From NCBI RefSeq assembly GCF_040802235.1, contig NC_133166.1, forward strand, positions 116,884,991 through 116,948,990: a stretch of 64,000 nt of DNA, given 5' to 3'. The stretch is from Manis javanica. Its lineage: Eukaryota > Chordata > Mammalia > Pholidota > Manidae. The notes under the pieces were generated by a model, which had not been told where the DNA came from, made no database searches, and worked only from the letters and a program-made list of their open reading frames with translations. Shown one piece after another: positions 21,873 through 34,085 of the stretch. A program made the position numbers and the translations under genes. The number at the start of each line of letters is the position of its first letter. Position 1 is the stretch's first letter.

Positions 21873-24729
21873 CACTAAATTGTTCAAAGGTTTATTTCAC
21901 AAACATAAATGTATGTGATTCTTTTTTATTATTCTCCCCTGACTCTCTCACATGTAACTGGATATTTTCTGAGATTACTGGACTCTCCAGAACATATTAG
22001 CTAAAATACACTGATAAAGCAAAACGAAACAACCCAGTAATTTGTGGGACATATTCCTAAGGTCAGGGTGGCCCATGAGCTCCAGGACCCTGGGAATAGA
22101 GATGGAGGTTTTTATACCTTTTTCCTAACAGAACTCAGGACTCAGGCCTGGCTGCTGCCCTCACAGAACACAGGACACGAGGTAGATTGGCTGAGAAGAA
22201 TTCCACAGGGGCTGATGCGCTGTGGGCTCTGGGGGCAGGGACAGAGCACAGAGGGAACACGGGGGAGAAACGGTACTTCCAGGCGGGAGGGTCCCGGGAG
22301 GGAATGCTGCTGCCAGCAGTCAGCAGAGGGGACAGGGGCCTGCTAACTGGGTTGCACAGCATCTGGGCAGAAGGCATGCAACCTCTCTGGGGGCTGAACC
22401 ATAGATCTGCACAGGGCGGGGAATGCCATGGCAAGGGGTAAAGCTGCACCAACAGGCAGGTCCCTGGCAGGGGCCCCAGTCCCTGGCTAAGGCCCTGAGC
22501 CTCCTGGGGCCAATGGGGAGCCAAGGAACAGGCTTCTGTGGCAGGAAAGCAACAGTGAGAACGAGGCCTTGGGGAGCGCATTCCTCCATCAGGCAAAGAG
22601 AAAGGGGCTGAGGGTCAAGTGGTAGACAAAACCCACAAAAATCACACAAATAGGTATAAATGGCTGCTGTTCCCCAGGAGCGGGACAAGTTTGAAGGACA
22701 TGGGGTTTGGTGTGGCCACAGAGACACCTTCCTGAGGAAGCTGTGCAAGGGTCAAGGGCTTCAGCATAAGTAGAAATCAACAAAGGAGGAGCAGAGGCGG
22801 GTTCCCAGCGGAAGGAGCAGCATATGCCAAGGCCCTGAGACAGAATGGAGTGTGGGACACTCGGGCAGCCAAATGAGTGAGGCTGGAGCAGAACGGAGGG
22901 GTCGGTGGAGAGGGAAGTAGGGCCCTTAAATAAAAGTGCATCTTCACCTACCTGGCCAGTCCCCTCTGAATGGAGCTGTGGCTTCAGACACCAGCTGCCC
23001 CAGCGACTCCCAGAAGGGAGCCTCCAGCCCCAGCCCCGAACTCACGCCAGCTGTCTACTCGAGGATGCCACAGTGCCATTCAGATGTATAATATACTATA
23101 CTGGGATGTATAATAGGCCTTGCAAACTTAACAAGCCCCATCCTTGATCCTGCCCATCTCCTCCATCTCTGCCTGGCTGCCCACCCTTCCCTTCTCAGCT
23201 TCAAATGGCTACTAAATCCTTCAGTTTTATGCTCTCACCGCCTAGCACCTGTTCTTTCCCATAACCATGGATATTCATGTGTTCATCTGTCTCCTTGTCT
23301 GCTGCCCATCTCCCCCACCCATGCACAAAAAGGCTGCCCGCTCCAGGGGGGCAGGACTCAGACATCGGCCACACGTGCTGGGCCATGGCAGTCGCTCGCT
23401 GTGGATGTGATTTACGAATGATCAAGGGACATCCTCTCTCACAGGGGGAAGGTGAGGAAGCGACTCTTCCCCCTTGTAATCAGGCCCTTCCTGGAGTATC
23501 TTGGCCTCACATTCCCCACTAGCGAGCTGGGAGACTTAAGACTGTACACAGGGCTGTGAATCCCCTGTTCGGAGAGCTGCCAAGCCGTCCCCAGGGTCCT
23601 GTTCGGAGAAAACTCAGCGAGGGCTGTTCTCCCCAAGGCTGTGACCCACTTTGCTCCAGGACACAGAGCCACGACTTTACAAAAACCCCACCAAGGTGGC
23701 AGGCCAGCAGGAAGTGCCTCTCACACACAGCGCCAGCCCAGCTTATGTGCTGACCTGCGAGTTTTCAAGGGGCTCCAGCCCAGGAAACGGCGGAGGCTTG
23801 GAGCCTGTGGAGGCACTCTGTGTGTGTCACAGTGACTGGGTGGGGGCACTGCTGGCACCCGCAGAGAGTGGGGTGGGCATGGAAAACGGCCTGCCATGGA
23901 CAAGATGGTCCCACACAACCTAAAATCATCTCACATGCACGTGACTTTCAAATGTCCACTGGACTGGATTTCAAGTAATTTTAAATCATTTTTAAATTTC
24001 TATGGTTTTTAAATGTTTAAGAATCATAATACTTCTGAAATTCATTTTTATTATAAGACCCTGTTTATAATCATTCAGCACCTAAAACCTAACAACATGG
24101 ATTTTTTTTTTTTTTTAACTAAACACTAAGTTTTTCAGGACGGCAACTCTCGTGTGAAATGAAAGAAAACGCACTATGTCGTGTCCTTTCGCTGAGAGGT
24201 AGTCCCTGGTCTGGATGACCATGTCAGCACCGACTCCGCACCCCTCTCAGAGCCCAGTGCCAGCCCCTGAGGGGCAGATGGCTGTGTTCGCAGACTGGTC
24301 ACCGAGGCGGGACTGACCAAATAAGTTAAATGCTGAGGACGACAGAAGCCAGGTTTCTCACTGCCAGAGAAGCAAGTCACCAATATGGAAAGGGAGGAGG
24401 CCGAGCCCTGCGCGTTATGTCACAGCTGCAGGGGTGGACTGGTGGTGTGCAGTGTTTACGGAAGATACAGAAAGGAATGTAGATGAGCGTGTCTGCATAT
24501 AGATATTCCCTAGCTTCAGCCGCTGAGAAGTCCTGGAGGCATTGACAATGAGCACGCCAGGCACCCAGATCTTGGCTTCCTCCCTAAAAGGATCCAGGGC
24601 TTGTTGGGAAAATGGCCAGATAAGGGCTGAGGTAGGAAAAGTACAAGATGAGTCTAGAACATCCTTTGTGCCAGAGAGAAAGGATGTGCTCAGAAACTGA
24701 CAGGGAGAGATCAAAAGCCCAGAGGAGCT
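21873..24729. other. no gene seen; unassigned
   Basis: GC-rich DNA from 22050 to 23900 with many overlapping frames (up to 153 codons) on both strands and no domain. The stretch near 22800-22920 (GAAGGAGCAGCATATGCCAA, AAGGCCCTGAGACAG) resembles the same ancient repeat type as 3690-3990. AT-rich DNA with a run of T at 24101-24117 follows. Confidence 0.4.
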
Positions 24730-26010
24730 CTAAGGGGCTCCCACAGGCTCTGAGGCCATTTGACCATCAAATAATGCTATCCAAACAATGGTGATGACAG
24801 ATTTAACCTATTGAACAAGACAGAAAAACATACAGCTATAAATGAATGAAAAGAGGATGAGAAAGAACTTTTCTTTATACTGAAATGACAGTTAATGAAT
24901 GTAGAAGGAATAATGGAATTAGAAAAACCATCATTCCACAACCATCATAGTTATTGATTATTTAGCCAAGAAATATCAATTTCTTGATATTTCTTATATC
25001 TAAGGCTAAAACTGCTGGTGTAACTCCAGAGAGAAAATATGTTACCAGCCCAGGGCAAATAAACCTTTGAAACTGAAATCAGTCAAAGGGAAAAATGAAG
25101 TGGGAGAAACCCATTCATTGCTTACAAGAGTTGTCTACTCCCACCTGCCCGTGTCTCTCCACATCCTGGCTGGGAAGAATCCCCCCAAAAAGCCTCTCTG
25201 GTCCCATGCACACTCACCTCTCCACCCCCCTTGTAATCCCCTATTGATATGAAAATGGATTAAGGCCAGGCAAATGATTCTGGAAATACTGCAATTTTAC
25301 CCACAGCTGGGTCAGAGTTTGAAGAGGCGAGGATATATACCAGTTTCAAAGCACAGCCCTTCCAAACACTTTGTAACTGGCCAGCAAAAAGGAGTAACTT
25401 TGCCATGGAGAAGGCGGGTGGTTGATCAAATGATCAAAGTCACAATGTCACAACCAGTCATCCAAACTGTGGTCTGACTGATGCAATGAGAAAAACACAA
25501 CCCAAGTCCTGTGGTATTGCTGCCCCAAAATGCACAACCTGAGTCTGATCAAAGGGAGGCACCAGACAAACTCTACCAGAGGGACATTCCACTAAACAGC
25601 TGACCTGCAGTCTTCCCAAGTGTCAAGGTCATGAACTTTGAGGACAGACTGAGAAATAGTCACAGATTGAAGGAGACAGAAGAGACATGACAAGGAAATA
25701 CAACGTGTGGTCCTCGATTGGATCCTTGGACTGTAAAGGGCATTATTGGGAAATTGTCAGAATGGGAGGGGGACAGGGAGGGGTCTGTTTATTAGATGGA
25801 GATAATGTGTGATGGTTAATGTCCTGATTTTTATGTTGTATTGAAGTTACATGGAAGAATGTCCTTGTTTGTAGGAAATACACTCTAAAGTGCTTGAGAT
25901 AATGGGGCATCAGATTGGCAGTATATTCTCAAAGCATTCAGAAGGGGAAAAAACCCATTTGTACTATTCTTACAAGTTTCTGTAAGTATTCAATCATTTC
26001 AAAATTAGAA
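24730..26010 (+). repeat. long ancient interspersed repeat, about 1.3 kb, family not named
   Basis: A continuous stretch whose phrases I recognise as recurring through mammalian genomes: AATGAATGTAGAAGGAATAA, CTGATGCAATGAGAAAAACA, CCAGAGGGACATTCCACTAA, GATTGGATCCTTGGACTG, and a tail ending TCAATCATTTCAAAATTAG. It reads as one element with its 3' end to the right. It has no open frame. Whether it is a LINE or another class I cannot say. Confidence 0.5.
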
Positions 26011-26574
26011 TTATCTTGAGCATTAAAAAATAGCAATGGCTGCCCACAGAGGAGGATGCAGACCTCCCCGGATACAAGGCCCCACCTCAGTAAAACCAAC
26101 AGGAATTAGGTCCAGCTTGTGTGTGGCACCCCCATGTGTTAAGTCATGGCATCAGCGCAAGTGTGTCCCAAACATCAAGACTGAGGGGTCCAGAAAAGTG
26201 GCCAAAGCTGAACTTCTCCTGAGCATGCAGTCACGCTGCAGGTCCCTCCCTCAGCACCCTGGCATCCTAGCCCTCAGTCATGCTGTGCACTTATTTGTGC
26301 ACTGAGCCCTTTCCCTAGAGGAATGTACATGATACCCAAGTGAGTGTGTCTAATCTGCTGGGTGAAATCATTCAACTAGTGACTTAAAAATAATATTTTT
26401 AGAGTAAAACAAAAGCAGAGAGTTAATGGAGTAGCAAAAAACAATGCACAAGAAATTTTCAGGTAAAACAGGAGACTTTCAAGAAATTTTACATGTAGTG
26501 GGTCAGTTCTAGCTCCTTCTCTGTATTCCCCGGGACACACTTGTGGGGAGGATGCTTCTGTGGAAACATTTGAA
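26011..26574. other. no gene seen; unassigned
   Basis: No recognised feature. Confidence 0.5.
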
Positions 26575-26755
26575 AAGTGTGGCAAGGGTTATAGAATCAG
26601 AAGATCTGGGTTCAAGTCAGCTCAGCCTGTAAATGTGGCCCTGGGCGAGTTGCTTAATCTCTCGGATCCTGTTTCCTTATCTATAAAATGGAGACGGTAT
26701 CTATTTTCTTCAAGGCAAAGAAGACTTAAATACATTCCTAAGCATTTTAGGAATT
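26575..26755 (+). repeat. MIR (tRNA-derived ancient SINE)
   Basis: Core features in order: ATAGAATCAGAAGATCTGGG, TTCAAGTCAGCTCAGCC, CCTGGGCGAGTTGCTTAATC, TCTCGGATCCTGTTTCC and TTATCTATAAAATGGAGACG. This is an old SINE with no activity expected. Confidence 0.88.
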
Positions 26756-27660
26756 TCAGACTATAGTCATTCTCATTATTTGAGATAGTTCTGTCCTATA
26801 AAGTCACGTGGAGCACTGAACCATTGCTTTGACGGAATATAGGTTTAGGATCCTGCCAGCCTCTGCTCACATTTTGTCAACCCATCAATACACAATTTTG
26901 TATTATGTGTGCTTCTTTTCAAAAACACCTGTTTAATATATATTGTTGATTCATTAATACTGAACTCAGAGTCAGCTGCGCCTGCAGCTTCTCTAACACA
27001 CATATTTTCTCCACAGGGCACATCCCAGCCTCCTCCTGACTGGGACACTAGACAGCGCTTCAGAACTACCCTTGGGGGCCATTTTAAACAATAAGATCAC
27101 CAAGAAAAAACACAAAAATGCAAAAAATGTTGCACCAAATAGATGTGGAGAAGGACCCGTTTACAGAATGGCCGTGGACAAGAAGGTGGTGGGCAGGCTT
27201 GTTCAACCTCAGGTGGAAACCGTCAGGTTTTTGCTGCTTTGTGCATGTCCACAAAGACTATGAAATGGCTGCACATATTAATCTGGGGTCACAAATAAGT
27301 TCTAGCAAGGAGATGCATTTGCAAATACAGAACCTGCCAGTGTCAGGGACCAGCTGTATCTGCAACGTGAGTCCACGCCTCTGACCCCTGCCATCTCTCG
27401 GAGTCGCTGAGCATTTTGCAGCTGTCGGCGGGGGAAGGGGGCCTCCCTGGGCGGGGACTTTTGGGGCCCCTTCTCACGGGGCTCACTCAGGAGCAAGCTT
27501 GCCCCAGGCGCATATCAGTCTTGGCAAAGCCACGCTGGAACACCAGAAACTTGATTCTCCTTTTCTCTAAAAGGATGCTTCCACATTTGGCTGTCTTCAC
27601 TCTTTGATTTTCTAAGGAGAAAAGCAATAGGAGAGACCTCAGCTCACCTCTGGGGCCTGT
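26756..27660. other. no gene seen; unassigned
   Basis: No recognised repeat. Frames are short and overlap. Confidence 0.5.
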
Positions 27661-27668
27661 GCTCGTCC

Positions 27669-28538
27669 GTGTTCAGCAGAAAGAGCAGGGACACGGGTCC
27701 CCAGCCTCTCCTCTCAGGCCCAGGCCTCCCTTACCACCTGCCCCAGCGGCCCTTCCCTTCCTCTCGCATTACAGGCGCTTCCCTGTCTTGTCAAGACGCC
27801 AGGAACAGCCTTGTTGATGCATCCAGAGGCCACCCTCGATTGCCATCATGTGACTTTCCTGGAGCCCGTGACACAGCTTGGTCCCTCGTACCTGTGGCCG
27901 CCCCTCTGCTTGGCTCCCAGGACCTCCACTGCGCTGCCCTCCCGCCCACGGAGGGCTGGAGCTCTGCCTTCCCTACACAGACGCAGGGGCACGACCTCGG
28001 CCAGATCCACAGGCCAACCCTGGCCGACACCATTTACTCTCTCTGCTCAGCTCTCTACCAAACATCTCCGCTGGAATGCGCAGGAGTCCAAGAGGGGGCA
28101 GACTGTTCCTCCCCCATGGGAAAGGCAACTGCACCCCGAATCCTTGGCGTCTTCCCTGGTTCTTCCCTTCCCACCGCCTTCCAGGCCAAACCGCCAGCAA
28201 ACACTGCCAACGCCACCTACAGCGTAACCCAGACTCCGGCCTCCCTCCCTCTCCAGCTGCGCCCGCACCCGGGGACCAGGCGGCACCATCCAGCGCAGCC
28301 GTACAGGCTTCCCTATCTCCACCCGCGGGCTCATCTCGGCCTCCTCGGCCTCTTTAAGTTCAAAGATAGGCATCTGCCCCCTGGGGGGAGCTGTTCCCGG
28401 CCAGGCCAGGGGTGTAGGTTACGCTTCTGCGGTTTTTTCCGCTGTGCCATCCCTGAGTGGAAGGTCCAGCTCATTTGTGAGAACGATGTGATTTCTCATT
28501 TTCTCCCTCTGAGAATCTGTCATTGCTGCAGTACCTGA
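27669..28538 (+). other. 289-codon open frame, probably not a gene
   Basis: The longest frame outside the L1s, in a GC-rich stretch. The translation is rich in Pro, Ser, Leu and His and shows no domain, signal peptide, membrane segment or repeat that I recognise. Long frames also exist in the other phases and on the minus strand over the same bases, as expected where GC content makes stops rare. I see no convincing splice or promoter context. It is listed only because it is the best remaining coding candidate. Confidence 0.15.
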
Positions 28539-28949
28539 TCCCCGCTGCCACAAAGGCTATTTCTCCCCCTCCCCCGCCCATTACTTTCCGAACTCTTGTT
28601 GGTTCTGATGAACCCTCTACCTTACTTCATGTATGTCGGCTTCCAACCTCTTCTCTGAAATTCAAACTTACACATTTTAAGTAGGAGGAAACTCTCCCAC
28701 TTATATAAAACTGCTCATAATCTCTCTGACCACCTAACTTCTAGGATACTGTGTGGACCAGTTACATTTTAAACAATTATGATTTTATTCTAATTTGCAT
28801 TTTTGTTATTTCTCCTTCGTATTAAGTGGATTTTTTTTTAACTATGCATGCAGGTAGAGTATATTATCTCTAAAGTTCATTTCTGGATAGCATAGGTATC
28901 ATAGGACATCTGGTGGGAAGGCAGTCTCTGGATCTAAGATCGCTGAGGC
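28539..28949. other. no gene seen; unassigned
   Basis: AT-rich DNA after 28600 with no recognised feature. Confidence 0.5.
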
Positions 28950-29456
28950 CCAGTGTCATGGAAAAGAGGTCACACCCCTCCTCTGCTCAGAGGCCTTGAG
29001 AGGCCCTCTGGCGCCCCCAACCTGCCCTGTCACCTTCCTCTCTGGTTAGTTCTCTCTGCTAATTCTGCCCCAGCCACACAGGCTGTTGCTGCTCCTCCAA
29101 TGTGCCAAGTGCACTCCTGCCTCAGGGCCTTTGCACCATCTATTCCTTCTTTCTGGAGCTTTCTTCCCCCTGATCTCCTCATACTTCACACTCTCACTTC
29201 TCAGATGTTTCTTCAAATATCCTGGCACCTTTCCCTGAGCCCCATCCAGCCCAGCCCTCCCTGTCCTTCCACCCTGGCTTACCTCCTGCCGCATTTATCA
29301 CCAGCTGAGAACTATTACTGTCACCCATTTGCTTTGCTTATTGTCTGTCCTGCCTCTGCCCCTCCCCACCCCAGAACAGAAGCTCCATGTGGGCAGGGAG
29401 TTTTCTCCGATTTGTTCAGCCGAGGTCCCCAGTGCCTAGACCAACAAACAAACATC
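28950..29456 (+). repeat. LINE-2 3' part
   Basis: Matches the L2 3' region: CTCCTGCCTCAGGGCCTTTG, CACCATCTATTCCTTC, TTCTGGAGCTTTCTTCCCCC, CTCAGATGTTTCTTCAAAT, CTTTCCCTGAGCC and AGAAGCTCCATGTGGGCAGG. The L2-type tetranucleotide tail follows directly. The 169-codon frame at 28953-29462 lies in this L2 and may hold remnants of its frame. Confidence 0.8.
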
Positions 29457-29505
29457 GAATGAGTGAGTGAGTGAGTGAGTGAATGAATGAATGAATGAAT
29501 GAATG
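29457..29505 (+). repeat. (GAGT)n then (GAAT)n tail of the L2
   Basis: Five or six GAGT units followed by six or seven GAAT units. L2 elements end in short TGAA-type repeats, so this is an expanded L2 tail. Confidence 0.9.
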
Positions 29506-30369
29506 CCTACTTCACAGAGTTGCTGCGAGGATCAGGTGAAAGGGCTGGCTTCGCGCTGGGCACCTAGCGACTCTGAAATCCCAGCCGCACCCCTCCTTCC
29601 CTGGAGTCCCTGGTAGTGAAAAGCCCTTTCAGGTATGTAGTGGTTCAGAAAGAGCTGGGAAACCATTTCCTGGCCAAGAGCAGTGTATGTGGATCCAAGA
29701 AGGGGCGTTCAGTGCACCAGACACGATGGTCCCCAGGAGAAAGTGGGGGAGCAGGGTGGGGGCGAAGAGCCCATCCAAAAAACCCACATGCCTCAGCTGA
29801 GCCCAGAGGGAGGCTGCGCCCCAGGGAGCCGGGAGTCGGGACAGCAAGCCCTGCTCTGACCCTGCCGGACCCCCCGTTACCCCGAGTGCCTGATTGACAA
29901 GCCACCAATGCCCAATGCCCAGAGCACACAAGAGATGAAATTATGAAACAACAGCTTTTCAACTTGAAAAGTTCTGTTTGTTTGCTTTGTACAAATTTAT
30001 TTAGACCTTCTAATTAATATTGAATAAGTATACGGAAAAAGCAGTTTTTAAAGAAAGTTGAATTCCATTTGGGTCTCATGATACCCTGGGAGCAGGGGCC
30101 TAAGGCATCATATTCAAGGCCCACCCTGCGCTTGCAGGGCCCTGGGAGTGGGTGCTTCCCTAGATGTCACGTCTTCAGGGCCTCCCTTGCCTCATTCTAG
30201 TTCAGGCTGTACTTGGAAGTTCATCTTTGTTTGAAAAGCAGAGGCTGAGGGCAATGGGATGGAATGCCTCTCGGGTTGAATCTGGGGCGGTCCTGCATCT
30301 GCAGCACCGCCTGAGGACTGTGTGTGTCCCCACGGCCCCGAGGGTGAGCACAGGGTTCCACCGATTTCC
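29506..30369. other. no gene seen; unassigned
   Basis: GC-rich first half, AT-rich second half. No recognised gene or repeat. Confidence 0.5.
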
Positions 30370-31905
30370 AAGATACGGAGTCACTATACAAAAATCAATT
30401 ATATGTCTCCCTTCTAGCAATAATCGAGAAGTAAAAATTTTTTAATGTAATTTATAATAACAAAAAATATGAGGTACTTAGGAATAAAGCTGACAAAGAC
30501 ATATGTAAGATCTGTACACTGAAAACCACATAGCACTGCGGAGGATCTAAATAAATGGAGAGAGAGAACCTGCTCGATATCCTTCTGATGCTAATTCTAC
30601 CCAAATTGAGCTTAGGGTTAATGCACCCAAATCAAAAGCCCAACAGGCTTTCTGTAAAAATTTATGAGGTTATTCTAAAATTTAAATAGAAACACAAAGC
30701 TCCTAGAATAGCAAAAACAATTTTGAAAAAAAAGAGAATATTTGGAAAATGTACACCACCTGATAAGAAGACTTAACAGAAAGCTACGGTGATCAAGCAG
30801 GGTGACCCTGGTGTAAGATTAGAAATGTATCAGGGGAGCAGAGAGGAGAGAGAATCGAGGTGATAATGCTGTGAGGGTCAGACGGTCTGTTCAGTAAAGT
30901 ACTGAAACAATTACATATCCCTATGGAAATGACTCTTTCACCAATTATACTCACAACTAAACTTGAAGTGAGTCATAGTTCTAAACATAAAAGCTAAAAC
31001 CATAAAGCTTCTCAGGAGAAGGAGAAAAATCTTCACAGTCTTTGGGTAGCAAAGATTTCTTAGGGAGACGAAAGCATGAGCCAATAAAAATTTCATAAAT
31101 TGAACTTCAAGGACATTTTAAAGTTCTGCTTTTCAGAAGACTGTGTTAAGAAAATAAATAGGCAAGCCACAGGCAAAAAAATAATCACAATATATTGCCT
31201 GTCAAAAGACTTGTATCCAGAATATGTAAACACCTCTTACAACTCGAATGATGATGACCCAATGTTTAGAAATGGGCAAAAGACTGAAATAGACATTTCA
31301 CAAAAGAAGAGATGCAAGTGGCCAATAAGTGCAAAAACCAATGCTCAATGTAATCCTCATTGGGGAGACTTGAATTAAAAACCCCGGTGAGACACCATCA
31401 TGCACCATTAGAGTGGTCGGCACGAAAAAGGCTGACAACTGCAAGTGTTAATAAGGACGAGGAGCAACTGGAAGGCTCACCTACAGCTGCCCTGGGAGAG
31501 TTCCGCAGTTTCTTATAAAGTTAAACATATACTTACCAAATGACCCAGCAATCCCACTCCTGGGTTTTTTTTTTACCCAAGAGAAATGGAGACATATGTC
31601 CACACAAAAATGTGTACTCAAAAATGTGCCTACCAGTTTTAATCTCAATAGCCAAAACATGAATCAACCTTGCAGACATTACACTGAGCAAAAGAAACTC
31701 GACATAAATGGCTGCATAAAGTATGGAAATTTCATTTCATTTATATGAAATTCCAGAAAGAAATTACAGAAGGGAACAGACTGTAGTGACAGAAAACATT
31801 AAGGGCTCTCTGGGGCCAGGGATTGCAGGGGGTGGGGGAGTGCAGGGGGAAGTAGGGGGATGTTGACAATAAAGTTTTAGGAACCATAAAAATGTTCTAT
31901 GTCTT
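30370..31905 (+). repeat. old LINE-1 (L1M) ORF2 and 3' region, left part
   Basis: L1 ORF2 phrases in order: AAATCAATTATATGTCTCCC, GAGGTACTTAGGAATAAAGC, AGAAAGCTACGGTGATCAAG, GGGTAGCAAAGATTTCTTAG, AGACTTGTATCCAGAATATG, CAAATGACCCAGCAATCCCA. A G-rich 3' part runs to the insertion point at 31905. The same element resumes after the inserted L1 at 32971. It has many stops and is inactive. Confidence 0.8.
31894..31905. repeat. 12-bp target-site duplication, left copy
   Basis: GTTCTATGTCTT, repeated exactly at 32959-32970 after the A-tail of the inserted L1. Confidence 0.93.
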
Positions 31906-32958
31906 AGGGGTTAACATCCAAAATTTATAAAGAACTTACACGCCTCAACACCCAAAAAGCAAATAACCCGATTAACAAATGAGCAGAGGATATGAAGAGA
32001 CAGTTCTCCAAAGAAGAAATTCAGATGGCCAACAGGCACATGAAAAGATGCTCCACATCACTAATCATCAGGGAAATGCAAATTAAAACCACAGTGAGAT
32101 ATCACCTCACACCGGTAAGGATGGCCAGCATCGAAAAGACTAAGAACAACAAATGCTGGCGAGGATGTGGAGAAAGGGGAACCCTCCTACACTGCTGGGA
32201 ATGTAAGCTAGTTCAACCATTGTGGAAAGCAATACGGAGGTTCCTCAAAAAACTAAAAATAAAAATACCATTTGACCTGGGAATCCCACTCCTTGGAATT
32301 TACCCAAAGAATACAACTTCTCAGATTCAAAAAGACAGATGCACCCCAATGTTTATCACAGCACTATTTACAATAGCCAAGATATGGAAGCAACCTAAGT
32401 GTCCGTCAGTAGATGAATGGATAAAGAAGAGGTGGTACATATGCACAATGGGATACTATTCAGCCATAAGAAAGAAAGAAATCCTACCATTTGCAACAAC
32501 ATGGATGGAGCTGGAGGACATTAGGCTCAGTGAAATAAGCCAGGCAGAGAAAGACAAGTGCCAAATGATTTCCCTCATTTGTGGAGCATAACAACAAGGC
32601 AAAACTGAAGGAACAAAACAGCAGCAGACTCACAGACTCCAAGAAGGGCCTAGTGGTTACCAAAGGGGAGGGGTGGGGGAGGGTGGGTGGGGAGGGAAGG
32701 AGAAGGGGACTGAGGGGTATTATGTTCAGTATACATGGTGTGGGGGGTCACGGGGAGAACAGTGTAGCATAGAGAAGGCACAGAGTGGCTCTGTGGCATC
32801 TTACTACACTGATGGACAGTGACTGCATTGGGGTGGGGGGGGACTTGATAATATGGGTAAATCTAGTAAGCACATTGGTTTTTTCATGTGAAACCTTCAT
32901 AAGAGTGTATATCAATCATACCTTAATAAAAAAAAGTAAATATAAAATGAAAAAAAAA
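31906..32958 (+). mobile_element. LINE-1, 5'-truncated (copy C), inside the old L1
   Basis: Starts AGGGGTTAACATCC inside ORF2, runs to the ORF2 end, a strongly G-rich 3'UTR (32660-32750) and an A-rich tail, and is flanked by an exact 12-bp duplication. It differs from copies A and B at many sites and in the 3' end, so it comes from an older subfamily. Confidence 0.93.
31992..32591 (+). pseudogene. C-terminal ORF2p fragment of L1 copy C
   Basis: An open frame of 199 codons ending at the natural ORF2 stop (MISLICGA then TAA), with [22 protein letters not shown] and [19 protein letters not shown]. It lacks endonuclease and reverse transcriptase, so it makes no active enzyme. In the zinc-knuckle the sequence is HCWEC, one Trp shorter than the HCWWEC of copy B, through a loss of three bases near 32195-32200 that keeps the frame but changes Cys/His spacing. 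The openness reflects age, not selection. Confidence 0.85.
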
Positions 32959-32970
32959 GTTCTATGTCTT
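32959..32970. repeat. 12-bp target-site duplication, right copy
   Basis: Identical to 31894-31905. Confidence 0.93.
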
Positions 32971-33090
32971 GACTACAGTGATGGTTCCACAGGTATACAT
33001 GTTCGCCAAAACCCACTGAACTGCCCGCTCAAAATAGGTGCCCTTCATCATATGCAAATAATATCTCATAAAGTTTATTTTATGAAATCC
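32971..33090 (+). repeat. old LINE-1 (L1M) 3' region, right part
   Basis: Continues the element broken at 31905: GACTACAGTGATGGTTCCAC, AGGTATACATGTTCGCCAAA, then CATATGCAAATAATATCTCA, the usual terminal phrases. Confidence 0.75.
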
Positions 33091-33789
33091 TATATTCTTC
33101 TTGTTCTCTGATAAGCCCAAGCACAGTGCCTGTCTGATGCTCACATTCATCAACTCTGAAGTGAGAATTTAGAAAAACTCACTTGATTGGATTGTGAAAT
33201 GAGCTCCAGATAAAGCATGTGGCAGGGCCTTCAAAACGGTAACATAAAATGCAAATGTTAGTTACAATTCATTTTTGTAAATGCAAAATAATGAAGAAGA
33301 GCGCAACGTGTCATCAGGAACAGCGTTACCTAGACATCACTGTGAGAAAATTGTCTGAGACTCCATAGGGAGGAGTACGGCGTTAGGGAGCAAGCCTCGT
33401 GGAAAAGGCTGGAGTCAGCCACTCGAGAGGCGGTGGGTCAGCGAGGTGGATGAGCTGAGCGCTGGCCACGCACTCTGCGCCCCTTGCTGGGGCAGCGGGC
33501 AGCCCAGGAGCTGGGTGCACAAGGAGCACAAGGAACAGCTGGCACCTTGCCCAGATTCTCTTCCCTGGAGAGACCTGTACAGCCAAGGGGCGCCACCAGC
33601 CCCAGAAATGCCTGAGACTTGACACCATCCCCTCCTGTGGCTGCACCCAGTGACGCTATGACCTCCTTGCCCACTGTGGGGCTGCTCTGTGGCGCCACCC
33701 GCACTGCAGAGCTCCCCGGGGCACTGGGCTGCAGCAAAGCCCTGAATCTGCCATGTTCCTCCCGGGCTCTCAAACCTTCCCATGCTCTC
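33091..33789. other. no gene seen; unassigned
   Basis: GC-rich from 33380 with long overlapping frames on both strands (to 148 codons) and no domains. Confidence 0.5.
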
Positions 33790-34085
33790 TGTCCCTGGCA
33801 GGATAAAGCCTGGTGTCCGTGGTTTGACCTTCAAAGTCCCTTCTCACTCATTTCCCACATGCTGTGCCTGGTCCTCACATGCCCACATGTCATCGTCACC
33901 TCTCCTTTCTCCAGCCCCATGGGACCCTTAAGGCTGGTTCAGGCTCCAGGTCTGCCCTGCACCCTCCCAGATGACCCCATGAGTCTCCATATCCTCATCC
34001 CTCCCTTGGGGAGCCTCAGAGGTCCGCCTCTCCCATCTCCAGCTGCGCACACCATCAGGCTGTGAGCCCCTTGGGGGCAGGCGGG
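33790..34085 (+). repeat. LINE-2 3' part
   Basis: GGATAAAGCCTGGTG, TTCAAAGTCCCTTCTCACTC, TTTCTCCAGCCCCATGGGAC and GGCTGTGAGCCCCTTGGGGG follow the L2 3' order, ending near the CTGTGAGCTCC-type motif. Confidence 0.6.

Noticed and set aside
28950..29462. 169-codon frame as a secreted or structural protein
   Set aside because: The DNA matches the 3' part of LINE-2 and ends in the L2-type tetranucleotide tail.
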